Source: Porticoccaceae bacterium (GTDB lineage Bacteria > Pseudomonadota > Gammaproteobacteria > Pseudomonadales > Porticoccaceae). Taken from it: a stretch of 64,000 nucleotides of DNA. Under the pieces are notes generated by a model. That model worked only from the letters and a program-made list of their open reading frames with translations, was not told where the DNA came from and made no database searches. The stretch spans positions 1 to 64,000 of the forward strand of contig JAPKEJ010000003.1 of the NCBI GenBank assembly GCA_028822155.1, given 5' to 3'. Numbering within the stretch: the first letter of the stretch is position 1; the number at the start of each line of letters is the position of its first letter. Position numbers and translations under genes: made by a program. Positions 44,726 to 53,353 of the stretch are shown here, in pieces.

Positions 44726-45493
44726 ATGGCAGAGCAAAAGCTATTGGGCAAGCGCGCCATCGTCACCGGTGGTGCTACTGGTATTGGCTATGGTATTGCT
44801 CTGCGATTTATCGCTGAGGGTGCGACGGTCATTATCACTGATATCGACACACCAGGCGGGGCCGACGCTGCCCAGAGACTAGGGCCAAACTGTGAGTTTG
44901 TGCATCAGGATGTGTCAGTGCCAGCGGACTGGGATAATGTCTTTGCTGTTGCTGCGGATAAATTTTCCGGTCTGGATATTATGGTCAATGTTGCCGGTGT
45001 GACATTGATGGGCACCATTGAAGAGATAGATGTCGAGACCTGGGATAAAACAATGGCTATCAATTTGCGCAGCTGCTTTCTTGGCTGTCAGGGTGCCATC
45101 AAGCTAATGAAGGCCGATGGTGGTGGTTCGATTATCAATATGGCTTCTGTCTCTTCCTTTAAAGCTCAGTCTGAACTGGTTGCCTACAATGCGTCCAAGG
45201 CAGGGGTGGATATGATGACCAAATCTGTCGCCTTGCACTGTGCTCGCAGTGGCTATGGCATCAATGTTAATTCGATCAATCCCGGTGTTATCCAGACCGA
45301 TATGCTAAAAAAGGTCATGAGTCAGGTGGAGGATGGGGAAGCACTGATGGATAGTTACAGAGCCATGCACCCCATTGGTCGTATTGGTGAGCCGGAGGAT
45401 GTGGCGGCTATGGCAGTTTATCTGGCCAGTGAAGAGGCCTCATTTGTGACTGGCTCCGCGTTTACTGTGGATGGTGCGTTGGGTCTTAATTAA
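44726..45493 (+). CDS. SDR family oxidoreductase (SDR 8)
   Basis: A 255-residue classical SDR with cofactor loop 'TGGATGIG', Asp after strand 2 ('IITDID', NAD preference), 'VNVAGVT' in place of NNAG, catalytic Ser in 'NMASVSSF' and Tyr-x-x-x-Lys in 'AYNASKAGV'. Translation is probably coupled to MDR 3, 4 bp upstream. Sequence style is that of hydroxysteroid/cyclohexanol-type dehydrogenases; no substrate can be named. Confidence 0.88.
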   Translation: MAEQKLLGKRAIVTGGATGIGYGIALRFIAEGATVIITDIDTPGGADAAQRLGPNCEFVHQDVSVPADWDNVFAVAADKFSGLDIMVNVAGVTLMGTIEEIDVETWDKTMAINLRSCFLGCQGAIKLMKADGGGSIINMASVSSFKAQSELVAYNASKAGVDMMTKSVALHCARSGYGINVNSINPGVIQTDMLKKVMSQVEDGEALMDSYRAMHPIGRIGEPEDVAAMAVYLASEEASFVTGSAFTVDGALGLN

Positions 45494-45515
45494 AGATAAA
45501 TGATAGGGGTAGGCG

Positions 45516-45929
45516 ATGACGGAAGGGTTAAGAGAGGGCGGCTGTCTGTGCGGTCAGGTTCGTTACAAGGTGCTGGCAAAACCCGTTGAAACCGTAGTTT
45601 GTCACTGTCTTAATTGTCAAAAACAGGCCGGTTCAGCATTTTCTGTGGTGGCTTTTTTCCCTCGTGATAGTCTGCAAGTAACGGGTAAATTGCAAACCTA
45701 TGAGGATCTAGGGACCAGTGGTCAAACCGTTTTTCGCCGCTTCTGCGGCACCTGCGGATCGCCGGTTATTACCGATACCGAGAATGCGCCGGATATGGGC
45801 TTAATCTTTATTAAAGCTGGCACTCTGGATGAAGTAGATGATCTGCAGCCTTCTGTTCATGTCTGGACCGAGAGAAAGCACTGCTGGTTAACCTTGGCTG
45901 AGGACCAGATTCAGCTTGAGCGGGAGTAG
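45516..45929 (+). CDS. GFA (glutathione-dependent formaldehyde-activating-like, CENP-V) family protein
   Basis: A 137-residue zinc-binding protein with the Cys pattern of the GFA/CENP-V fold: 'GGCLCGQVRY' near the N-terminus, 'CHCLNCQKQAGSAF' and 'FCGTCGSPV'. Most family members have no known reaction; some may bind glutathione or handle formaldehyde. Formaldehyde could arise from Rieske-type demethylation, which would fit the context, but that is speculation. Confidence 0.85.
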   Translation: MTEGLREGGCLCGQVRYKVLAKPVETVVCHCLNCQKQAGSAFSVVAFFPRDSLQVTGKLQTYEDLGTSGQTVFRRFCGTCGSPVITDTENAPDMGLIFIKAGTLDEVDDLQPSVHVWTERKHCWLTLAEDQIQLERE

Positions 45930-45964
45930 TAGGGTCTTTTTGCCATTCTGTCTTTCTGCCACCC

Positions 45965-46041
45965 TGTGATACTGATGGAGCGCAGCGACTGAAGAACCTG
46001 CTGGCTTGTCCTAGAGATACTTCGCTTTGCTCAGCATGACA
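45965..46041. repeat. REP-like interspersed inverted-repeat element
   Basis: Between the GFA and MDR 4 genes lie two inverted, related arms: a left arm beginning TGTGATACTGATGGAGCGCA and a right arm ending CTCAGCATGACA. Read inward, both start with the pattern TGTCAT(a/g)CTGAGC(g/a)CAGCGAAG...TCT. This pattern is known as a dispersed palindromic repeat in many unrelated bacterial genomes. It could act as a terminator or target of a REP-associated transposase. Confidence 0.6.
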
Positions 46042-46056
46042 AAAAACCGCGTCATC

Positions 46057-47070
46057 CTATAAGTCGATTTTAACCAGCGCTTTACCCACAGTTTTACCAG
46101 ACATCAACTCACAAAAAGCAGTAGGCGTATTAGCGAACCCTTCTGTAATATTTTCTATCACGGTAATATCTCCCGCCCGAATCCAGTCCTCAAGCTGGGC
46201 CATGGCCGCTGGTACTTTTGCTTGATACGTGGGCAACAAAAAACCCTGCATGGTGAGCTGCCGTGACACCATTTCCCAAAGGTTGGTAATCGGGTTTGGG
46301 TTGTCGGTACGATTGTAATCGGAGATCATGCCGCAACCGACAATGCGCCCATAGACTTTCATGGCGGGGAGCATAGCGTTCAGCACTGGGCCTCCGACAT
46401 TATCAAAATAAATATCTGCACCCTCTGGTGCAATGGCTGTAACAGCGCCGGTAATATCATCTGTCTTGTAATTTATGGCAGCATCAAAACCAAATTCATC
46501 TACGATCAGCTGTGCTTTTTCATCGCTGCCAACAATGCCGATTACGGTGCAGCCACAGAGCTTGGCAATCTGTCCTGCCATGCTACCGGTGGCCCCTGCG
46601 GCGGCACTAACCACCACTGTCTGCCCCGCTTGAATCTGGCCTACTTCATGCAAGCCGATATAGGCTGTGGCACCCGCGCCGCCCAGTGCACCCACATAGT
46701 ACGAGATGGGTACGCCGACTTTTGGCCTTAGCTTTTCCAGTAATATGGCGTCGCTGTGGCAGATGGAATAGTCTTCCCATTGGTTGAGGGCAAAAACAAA
46801 ATCACCCTCAATAAAATCATTGTTGCGGGACTTTATAACCTGCCCCACCGACGGGCCGCGGATCACACCGCCTATGGGGATTGGCTCGAAGTAGTTGGCC
46901 TTGCCATCGACCCAGCCACGAATCGCGGGCTCCATGGAGAAGTACATATTGCGCAGTAGAAACTCGCCTTCGCCGGGCTCGGGAACAGGGCCTTCTGACA
47001 GGGCAAAGTTTTCTGGCTGAGCAGCGTCAGTGACATAAGAGGCGAGGACCACTTGGCGATTATTTTTCAT
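46057..47070 (-). CDS. NADP-dependent MDR oxidoreductase, CurA/PTGR-like (MDR 4)
   Basis: A 337-residue reductase of the CurA/PTGR group: 'MYFSMEPAIRGWVDGKANYFEPI', nucleotide loop 'SAAAGATGSMAGQIAKLCGC' and 'DIYFDNVGGPVLNAML'. 'GIVGSDEKAQL' replaces the 'GxAGxxxKCQWL' of the other three, so cofactor contacts may differ. Last gene of the long reverse operon, 2 bp after the Rieske ferredoxin gene. Confidence 0.88.
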   Translation of the reverse strand: MKNNRQVVLASYVTDAAQPENFALSEGPVPEPGEGEFLLRNMYFSMEPAIRGWVDGKANYFEPIPIGGVIRGPSVGQVIKSRNNDFIEGDFVFALNQWEDYSICHSDAILLEKLRPKVGVPISYYVGALGGAGATAYIGLHEVGQIQAGQTVVVSAAAGATGSMAGQIAKLCGCTVIGIVGSDEKAQLIVDEFGFDAAINYKTDDITGAVTAIAPEGADIYFDNVGGPVLNAMLPAMKVYGRIVGCGMISDYNRTDNPNPITNLWEMVSRQLTMQGFLLPTYQAKVPAAMAQLEDWIRAGDITVIENITEGFANTPTAFCELMSGKTVGKALVKIDL

Positions 47071-47072
47071 AG

Positions 47073-47387
47073 TTAATCCAGCTCTATTTGTAGATTGCCG
47101 TTATCAGCCAGACTGACATCATAGGTTTTAAGTGGCACTCGAGTCAGCTCACCCAAGGGCTTGCCGGTGCGCAAGTCAAAGCGCACACCATGCAGTGGGC
47201 AGGCTAGAAAACAGTTTCTAATCCGGCCGCCGGTTAGTACTGCTCGCTGATGAGTGCACAGATTAGCCACGGCATAAAAGTCTCCATTAGCATTACAGAT
47301 AAGGATATTTTTCCCGTCCAGGGTGACAGCAACTGTTTGGCTGTTGGTGATATCGGTTGCGAGAATTAATGTATCTGTCGTTGCCAT
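47073..47387 (-). CDS. Rieske-type [2Fe-2S] ferredoxin
   Basis: A 104-residue single-domain Rieske protein with ligands Cys44, His46, Cys63 and His66 ('CTHQ', 'CPLH'), the form used as electron carrier for ring-hydroxylating oxygenases (or as the NirD-like small subunit). It lies directly behind Rieske oxygenase D (77 bp) and is the most likely electron donor to it and perhaps to A-C. No reductase gene is next to it. Confidence 0.9.
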   Translation of the reverse strand: MATTDTLILATDITNSQTVAVTLDGKNILICNANGDFYAVANLCTHQRAVLTGGRIRNCFLACPLHGVRFDLRTGKPLGELTRVPLKTYDVSLADNGNLQIELD

Positions 47388-47464
47388 AGAAATCTCATGA
47401 ATTAAATTGTAGGCTTAAGAATAGCCGAGCCCAGGGGGAAGCTGGAACTCGGCAGTAAAAATCT

Positions 47465-48847
47465 TTAGGCATTGAGGTATTTGTCAATTGATTGGTGCAG
47501 ATGGCGAATACGGCTCTCTTGATAGCTTGCCAGGCTTACCGCCCCTTTTCTGGACGCGATCATGCCTTTCTGTACTGCGGCCATATTGCTATCGTCCTGA
47601 TCAAATACCGGGCCCAGGCCACCGATTTCTGGCGCCTCACTAAAGGCTTGATCTGGACGCAGGGTGTTTTTCATCGCGGGCTCTGGACGCTTGGTACCTT
47701 TGGGGTAGCGCATCAGAATCATGGTTTCGAAGATACAGCTATTGTGGTCGTCACCGTTAGGCAGAAAGCGATAGACAATATTACCGTGGTACCCAGTCCA
47801 TACCTGAGTATTGGGGAACAGCATATAAAGTATGGCGTCTTCCAGTTCTGACTTGGTGGCCTGATCTAGGGATTCGCCAATAATCTCACCAAACATTTCT
47901 CGGTTGGTCTCTGCCACATAGGTACGTGCAGTGAGGCCCTCGGGCATTTCATGGCCTTCGGCGCTATCGGTTGCCATACGGCCCGACAGCTCAAGAATGT
48001 CGCGCATGGTCTCAGCTTCAGTGACTTCAGGCATATGCGGGCTGGGCACACCCATAGGGGTGACAGAACGGCTGACATGATCGCCAAAGGTGTCGTACTG
48101 GGAGTTGGCATCACCGGTAAAGGTGAGGATTTCGCTATGGGTTTCTAATGTGTGGAATGATTCCATAAAGGCCTCAGCACCGACTTTCCAGTTGCATTGA
48201 ACCACGCGCTCAACATGGGCACCTTTGTAATAGTCGTGCAGTGGGAAGCGGGCGAAGTGCTCTGGCAGGGGGCTGAGGTAGTCTTCCAGAGACACGCAGT
48301 TTTCATCGAAGTTAATAAAGATAAAACCACCCCAGGTGCCGACTTTTACCTGCGGCAGGCTCATATCTTTTTGGTCTAAATGGCTAAAGTCCCATTTGCA
48401 GGGGATGCCTTTAAACTCACCGTTAATATCCCAGGTCGCACCGTGGAAGGGGCAGACAAATTCTTCGGCATGGCCATCGCAGTCGCGCAGTATGCGGCCG
48501 CGATGCAAGCAGGAATTGATAAAGGCTTTAAATTCATTTTCACCGGTGCGGGTAACAATAATTGACTGGTCGACGATCTCATAAATATGGTGGTCGCCCA
48601 CCTCAGGAATATCTTCTTCGCGACAGGTCATTTGCCAGACTTTGGGCCATAGCTTTTTCTTTTCTAGCTCGTGAAAATCACGGTCAATCCAGCGTCCTAC
48701 ACCTATGTCCTCGTCGCCCATGTAGGGGTTGGTGTTTTGGCGCAGGTAGGCTGGCACTTCAATAGTTTCGTCGTCAAGTAGATCCTGATAGCTCAGGCCT
48801 TCGCAGCGGGCTTCACCCTGCTGTTTTACTTTAATTAATTCAGACAT
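47465..48847 (-). CDS. Rieske non-heme iron oxygenase alpha subunit (D)
   Basis: A 460-residue Rieske oxygenase. Cluster ligands: Cys113, His115, Cys132 and His135 ('CLHRG', 'CPFH'). Iron ligands: His232 and His237 ('MESFHTLETH'). The residue that bridges the Rieske and iron centres, Asp in most members (and in A, B and C here), aligns with Glu225. Glu at this place is a conservative change, known from some subfamilies by memory, and should still allow electron transfer. The gene is in one operon with the thiolase-like, DUF35, Rieske ferredoxin and MDR 4 genes. Confidence 0.92.
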   Translation of the reverse strand: MSELIKVKQQGEARCEGLSYQDLLDDETIEVPAYLRQNTNPYMGDEDIGVGRWIDRDFHELEKKKLWPKVWQMTCREEDIPEVGDHHIYEIVDQSIIVTRTGENEFKAFINSCLHRGRILRDCDGHAEEFVCPFHGATWDINGEFKGIPCKWDFSHLDQKDMSLPQVKVGTWGGFIFINFDENCVSLEDYLSPLPEHFARFPLHDYYKGAHVERVVQCNWKVGAEAFMESFHTLETHSEILTFTGDANSQYDTFGDHVSRSVTPMGVPSPHMPEVTEAETMRDILELSGRMATDSAEGHEMPEGLTARTYVAETNREMFGEIIGESLDQATKSELEDAILYMLFPNTQVWTGYHGNIVYRFLPNGDDHNSCIFETMILMRYPKGTKRPEPAMKNTLRPDQAFSEAPEIGGLGPVFDQDDSNMAAVQKGMIASRKGAVSLASYQESRIRHLHQSIDKYLNA

Positions 48848-48874
48848 AGAATTTACTCCTGCTTATTGTTTTGA

Positions 48875-50017
48875 TTATTTTGTAATAATATTGACACCAC
48901 TGATACCCGGGGCACCATAGACATGGGTATAGCCAACTTTGGGCTCATTAGGCACCTGTCGAGCGCCACCTTCACCGCGCAATTGCACGCATACTTCGTA
49001 CACCTGACGCAGGCCAGAGGCCCCGACCGGTTCACCATTGGCTAAACAGCCGCCATCGGTATTAATGGGTAGGCGGCCATTGATGCCAGTGGCGCCTTCT
49101 CGGAGCAGTTTTTCCTGCTCGCCATGTTCGCAGAAACCATTTTCTGCCATATGCATAATTTCTGTGCCGCTGTCGGTATCCTGAAGCTGCATAACATCGA
49201 CATCTTCCGGGCCAATACCAGCCTGCTCAAAAGCAGCCTTAGAGGCGGTGACTGTTGGCGCATCGGCGACCTGCATTGCCTGAGAAGGGGCGAATACTTC
49301 GAAACTGCCGTAGTGGCGAGTGCGCACGGCGGCAGCTTTTAGAAATAAGGGGTTACTGCAGTACTGATGAGCTTTGTCGGCATTGCAAACAATCAGCGCC
49401 GCGCCACCTTCGGCAGGGCTGCAGAACATATATTTGCGCAAAGGATCGCTGACCATCATCGAGTTGGCAATCTCTTCATAGCTCAGGGCCTGCTGGCGCC
49501 AAGCGGTTGGTGTCAGTGAGCCATTAGTAAAGGCTTTTTCGGAAACGCGAATCAAGGCGTCTTCGGTAATACCGTGATCGTGCATATAGCGCTGGGTCTT
49601 AAGCGCAAAAAACTGGGTGGTGAGCATCAATCCGGTCTCTCCATACCAGTCATCCAAACCCCATTCTTTGGGTTGAGGATTAAAAGCGCCGCGGGGATGT
49701 TTGTCGAAACCAACCACAACGCCTACATCATACTCGCCGGATTTAATCGCACTGTAGGCGGCATGCAATGAACTGCCACCAGTGGCACAGCCATTCCAGA
49801 TGTTGGTAAACTGTAGGCCGGTAAGACCCAGCTCATTCACTAGCGAGTCGGCATTACCGCCGTCCTGACTGCCGCCATAGGCGAATTGCATATCCGCCCA
49901 AGAGAGGTCGGCATCGGCAAGAGCTGCGCGCACGGCGGAGGCTCCCTGCTGCATGCCAGACATGTCGGGGGAGCGACCAAAGCGATGGAGCCCTATACCT
50001 ATAATTGCTACATCCAT
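48875..50017 (-). CDS. Thiolase-like lipid-transfer protein (possible Ltp2-type aldolase)
   Basis: A 380-residue member of the thiolase superfamily in the SCP-x/lipid-transfer-protein branch. A Cys is present at the usual nucleophile region ('NGCATGGSSLHAA'), but the C-terminal block reads 'GGCLANGEPVGASGLRQ', with Glu in place of the His of the thiolase G-H-P-x-G-A-T-G motif. This departure, and the DUF35 gene immediately upstream (3 bp), match the pairing seen for Ltp2-type retro-aldolases that cleave tertiary beta-hydroxyacyl-CoAs in steroid side-chain degradation. A true thiolase is the alternative. Assignment to the superfamily is firm, to aldolase tentative. Confidence 0.82.
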   Translation of the reverse strand: MDVAIIGIGLHRFGRSPDMSGMQQGASAVRAALADADLSWADMQFAYGGSQDGGNADSLVNELGLTGLQFTNIWNGCATGGSSLHAAYSAIKSGEYDVGVVVGFDKHPRGAFNPQPKEWGLDDWYGETGLMLTTQFFALKTQRYMHDHGITEDALIRVSEKAFTNGSLTPTAWRQQALSYEEIANSMMVSDPLRKYMFCSPAEGGAALIVCNADKAHQYCSNPLFLKAAAVRTRHYGSFEVFAPSQAMQVADAPTVTASKAAFEQAGIGPEDVDVMQLQDTDSGTEIMHMAENGFCEHGEQEKLLREGATGINGRLPINTDGGCLANGEPVGASGLRQVYEVCVQLRGEGGARQVPNEPKVGYTHVYGAPGISGVNIITK

Positions 50018-50020
50018 AAT

Positions 50021-50452
50021 CTATGCTTTCCCTGCCGAACTAAAACTAAATGTCATTTTTTGATCGCCGTTTTCGTCAGTACGAAACGGAATAATATCCA
50101 GCTTCATGAGCATGCCAATCTCCAGTTGGTCCGGACTGTTGGCTTGCAGACGAGCTTCGACGCGCACGCCACCGGGCATTTCCACATAGCCAACGCCGTA
50201 GGGGCGAAATGTCTCTGGGGTTTCATCGCTGTGATAGGGCTGCTTGGGCATGAATGTCTGTATAGTCCAGGTCCACAATATGCCGTGATCACCCAGCTCC
50301 ACAATAGTGGTATCCCGCGATCCGCAGCTGCGACAGTCAGGCTGCGCAGGGAAAGCGGCTTCAGCACATTGGGTGCATCGGCTACCCAGTAACTGAGGCT
50401 TACTGCTAGGCCAGGTAAATAAGCCTTCGTGCAATGCAATTTGATTACTCAT
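50021..50452 (-). CDS. DUF35 / OB-fold zinc-ribbon acyl-CoA-associated protein
   Basis: A 143-residue protein: a rubredoxin-like zinc ribbon with two CxxC pairs ('CTQC' and 'CRSC') followed by an OB-fold ('WTWTIQTF', 'PYGVGYVEMPGGVRVEARL'). DUF35 proteins bind thiolase-like partners and supply a CoA-binding or structural part; the partner here should be the adjacent lipid-transfer-like protein. It is 9 bp downstream of the lpd-type gene, so it is part of the same transcript as the dehydrogenase complex. Confidence 0.88.
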   Translation of the reverse strand: MSNQIALHEGLFTWPSSKPQLLGSRCTQCAEAAFPAQPDCRSCGSRDTTIVELGDHGILWTWTIQTFMPKQPYHSDETPETFRPYGVGYVEMPGGVRVEARLQANSPDQLEIGMLMKLDIIPFRTDENGDQKMTFSFSSAGKA

Positions 50453-50461
50453 AAATCGACT

Positions 50462-51853
50462 CTATTGATGTATTGAAAGGCCGAGGCTATCTAATACAGA
50501 CTCGTGCATACCTTCAGAAACTGTGGGGTGGGCGTAAATGGTATGCGCAAGCTCCTGCGCTGTAGCCTTAAGCTGTTGCGCTATACCAAAACCCTGAATT
50601 TGTTCAGTGACTTCTGCGCCAATCATATGGGCGCCCAGTAGTTCGCCTGTATTAGTATCAAATACTGTTTTGACCAGCCCTTCGCCTTCATTAATCGCGA
50701 GAGCCTTGCCGTTGGCACCGAGGTTAAAGCGTCCGACTCTAATACTATGACCGGCCGCAGTGGCTTGCGCTTCGGTGAGTCCGACACTAGCAATTTGCGG
50801 GCGACAGTAGGTGCAGCCCGGTATCTGATCTTTATTTAAGGGATTAACACCTTCGACACCGACAATTTTTTCGACACAGATAACAGCTTCGTGGCTGGCT
50901 TTGTGAGCTAACCATGGGGGACCTGCGACATCGCCAACAGCATATAATCCCGACAGATTGGTTTTGCCAAATTCGTCGGCGATCAAAAAGCCTTTGTCAG
51001 TAGCGACACCGAGTCTCTCAAGACCGAGGCGCTCAATATTACCCCTGATACCGACAGCCAAAATCACTTGATCAAACATCAGAGCCTGTTGGCCGTCTGG
51101 CCCAATAATGTGCGCCACAGTCTCTGCGCCTGCGCGCTCAACAGATTGGACCAAGTTGTTGGTCAGTACTTTGATACCACGCTTCTTGAAGGATTTTTCA
51201 GCTATCTGTGAAATTTCGGGATCTTCTGCCGGCGTGATTCGTTTTTCTGCTTCGACGAGGGTGACATTGGTGCCTAGGTCGTTGTACAGGCTGGCAAATT
51301 CGACGCCAATAGCACCAGCGCCTATCACTAGTAAGTTCTTTGGCATGATCGCGGGCGTCATGGCTTCGCTAGCTCCCCAGACAAGGTCACCGTCGATCTC
51401 GATGCCGGGTAGATTGCGGGCCCGCGCGCCTGTAGCAAGGATAATATGCTTGGCTTTGTACTGTGTGACTTTACCTTCCTGCATCACGTCGAGTAGGCAT
51501 TTTTCGGCCAGACTCGCGGTGCCGTCAATCACTGTGATATTGTTTTTTTGCATCAGGTAGGCAACACCCTTGCTCAGTTTGCTAACTACCGAACGACTGT
51601 GCTGCACCAGCTTGTTGATATCAAAGTTAATATTATCAATGGTAAATCCGAAGTGCTTTGCCTCTTTTAAAGTATGGGCGATATCGGCGCCGCGAAGCAG
51701 GGCCTTGGTCGGGATACAGCCCCAGTTTAAACAGACACCACCGAGGTGCTGCTTTTCAACTAAGGCGGTTTTAAGACCCAGTTGAGCTGCACGGATAGCC
51801 GCGACATAGCCTCCGGGACCACCGCCAACGACGATAAGGTCATATTGCTGCAT
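50462..51853 (-). CDS. lpdA: Dihydrolipoamide dehydrogenase (E3)
   Basis: A 463-residue flavoprotein that reoxidises the lipoyl group of a 2-oxoacid dehydrogenase complex with NAD. FAD-binding 'GGGPGGY' at the N-terminus, redox-active Cys41 and Cys46 ('GGVCLNWGCIPTK'), NAD-binding 'GAGAIGVEF', and the C-terminal His442-Glu447 pair ('HPTVSEGMHE') are all present. It is the fourth gene of the E1a-E1b-E2-E3 set, 15 bp after E2, so it is dedicated to this complex rather than to the housekeeping pyruvate dehydrogenase. Confidence 0.95.
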   Translation of the reverse strand: MQQYDLIVVGGGPGGYVAAIRAAQLGLKTALVEKQHLGGVCLNWGCIPTKALLRGADIAHTLKEAKHFGFTIDNINFDINKLVQHSRSVVSKLSKGVAYLMQKNNITVIDGTASLAEKCLLDVMQEGKVTQYKAKHIILATGARARNLPGIEIDGDLVWGASEAMTPAIMPKNLLVIGAGAIGVEFASLYNDLGTNVTLVEAEKRITPAEDPEISQIAEKSFKKRGIKVLTNNLVQSVERAGAETVAHIIGPDGQQALMFDQVILAVGIRGNIERLGLERLGVATDKGFLIADEFGKTNLSGLYAVGDVAGPPWLAHKASHEAVICVEKIVGVEGVNPLNKDQIPGCTYCRPQIASVGLTEAQATAAGHSIRVGRFNLGANGKALAINEGEGLVKTVFDTNTGELLGAHMIGAEVTEQIQGFGIAQQLKATAQELAHTIYAHPTVSEGMHESVLDSLGLSIHQ

Positions 51854-51868
51854 AGTCAGTCCTACTCC

Positions 51869-53353
51869 TTATACCAGCATGGGCGCAGGCTGCTCAAGAT
51901 AACCTTTAAGAACAGACATAAATTGCGCGGCGATAGCACCATCAATAATACGGTGATCGCTGGATAGGGTTAGGCTCATCACAGTTGCTATCGCCAGCTC
52001 ACCATTTTTGACTACAGAGCGCGGTTCGCCAGCGCCCACGGCCAAAATAGCACCCTGAGGTGGGTTAATGATTGCGTCAAACTGTTTTATACCGTACATA
52101 CCCAGATTAGAAATACAGAAACTACCACCCTGAAATTCGTCGGGCTTGAGACGGTTTAGTTTGGCTCTGGTGGCAAGATCACGTATTTCATTGGAAATAG
52201 CTATCAGGCCCTTGCGGTTTGCCTGAGTAACGATAGGCGTAATTAAGCCATCATTGATAGCGACTGCAACACTAATATTGGCATCGTTAAAATAGGTTAT
52301 CTGTTCACCGTCAAACTGCACATTCAGCGCGGGGATTTTGATCAGTGCGCTGGCGCAAGCTTTAACAATAAAATCATTAACCGAGATTTTAGCCTCTGAA
52401 TTATCGCTATTGACTTGTTTGCGCACGGCCAGAAGATTGTCTAGTTCTACGTCAATTTGCACCCGGTAATGGGGCGCGGTTTGCTTCGACGACTGCAGTC
52501 GCATGGCAATGGACTTGCGCACACCACTAATAGCATGAGACTCAGAGCTAACTGCTAATACAGCATCGACACTTCCGGTAGATTGGGCTGGCAACCTATT
52601 CTTCAGCGCAACTGCGGCCTCAACATCGGCTTTGCAGACTCGCCCTCGATCTCCACTGACTCGGCATTCGAGCAGATTAATACCCAACTGCTCTGCGATA
52701 CGCCGTGCGACTGGCGTTGCTTTAACATTGCTGTCATCGCCGTATCGAATTTCAGAAGGGGCCGCACTATTGGTATCCAATAGTCTGCCACCGAAGGCGG
52801 TAACGGCAGCTTCCAAGTCGCGTTTGGATACTCGTCCATGGCGGCCTGTACCGGTTATGTTATTTAGATTCACGCCATAGTCTACTGCTAGGCGACGGGC
52901 GACAGGAGAGGCTGAGACATGCCTGTCGTCCTCCCCTTCGGCTAGTTTTTTGGCATTGCTGCTCGAGGACTGCGGTGGTGACGCGGTGGTGATAGCGTCA
53001 ATAGCAGTTGCCTCTGGCGTAGTCAATTCAGCGGTGGCACCTTCTGATGTCTCAACGACTTTGTGGCTCGCAATAAACGCCTGAATATCTTCGTCACTAG
53101 TATCCGCTGATGCCAGCACTGCCAGAATGGAACCTACACGATGAGTTTCACCAGGATGCGCAACAATAGCCCGCAGAATGCCGCTGTCTGATGCGGTAAC
53201 TGTATTGACGATCTTGCTAGTTTCGACATCCACTAGATCGTCCTCGACGTTGACCTGATCGCCTATTTCGATGTGCCAGAGATTGATTTCACCTTCGGAC
53301 ATTTCCATACCCCATTTGGGCATATCGACCGACTTGATTTCATTTATCATCAT
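51869..53353 (-). CDS. Dihydrolipoamide acyltransferase (E2) with two E3/E1-binding domains
   Basis: A 494-residue E2 subunit. One lipoyl domain (lipoyl Lys47 in 'ETSKIVN'), then two peripheral-subunit-binding domains in tandem at about residues 147-184 ('ASPVARRLAVDYGVNLNNITGTG') and 211-248 ('ATPVARRIAEQLGINLLEC'), then the catalytic acyltransferase domain with His467 and Asp471 in 'SDHRIIDGA'. Most E2 proteins have a single binding domain, so the duplication is unusual. It transfers the acyl group from E1 to CoA. The complex type, acetoin or a branched 2-oxoacid, is not fixed by E2. Confidence 0.93.
   Translation of the reverse strand: MMINEIKSVDMPKWGMEMSEGEINLWHIEIGDQVNVEDDLVDVETSKIVNTVTASDSGILRAIVAHPGETHRVGSILAVLASADTSDEDIQAFIASHKVVETSEGATAELTTPEATAIDAITTASPPQSSSSNAKKLAEGEDDRHVSASPVARRLAVDYGVNLNNITGTGRHGRVSKRDLEAAVTAFGGRLLDTNSAAPSEIRYGDDSNVKATPVARRIAEQLGINLLECRVSGDRGRVCKADVEAAVALKNRLPAQSTGSVDAVLAVSSESHAISGVRKSIAMRLQSSKQTAPHYRVQIDVELDNLLAVRKQVNSDNSEAKISVNDFIVKACASALIKIPALNVQFDGEQITYFNDANISVAVAINDGLITPIVTQANRKGLIAISNEIRDLATRAKLNRLKPDEFQGGSFCISNLGMYGIKQFDAIINPPQGAILAVGAGEPRSVVKNGELAIATVMSLTLSSDHRIIDGAIAAQFMSVLKGYLEQPAPMLV

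Noticed and set aside
49886-50392. 168-codon open frame on the plus strand
   Set aside because: Antisense to the well-supported DUF35 and thiolase-like genes; shadow of their codon use.
51108-51560. 150-codon open frame on the plus strand
   Set aside because: Antisense to the dihydrolipoamide dehydrogenase gene, which has all catalytic motifs.
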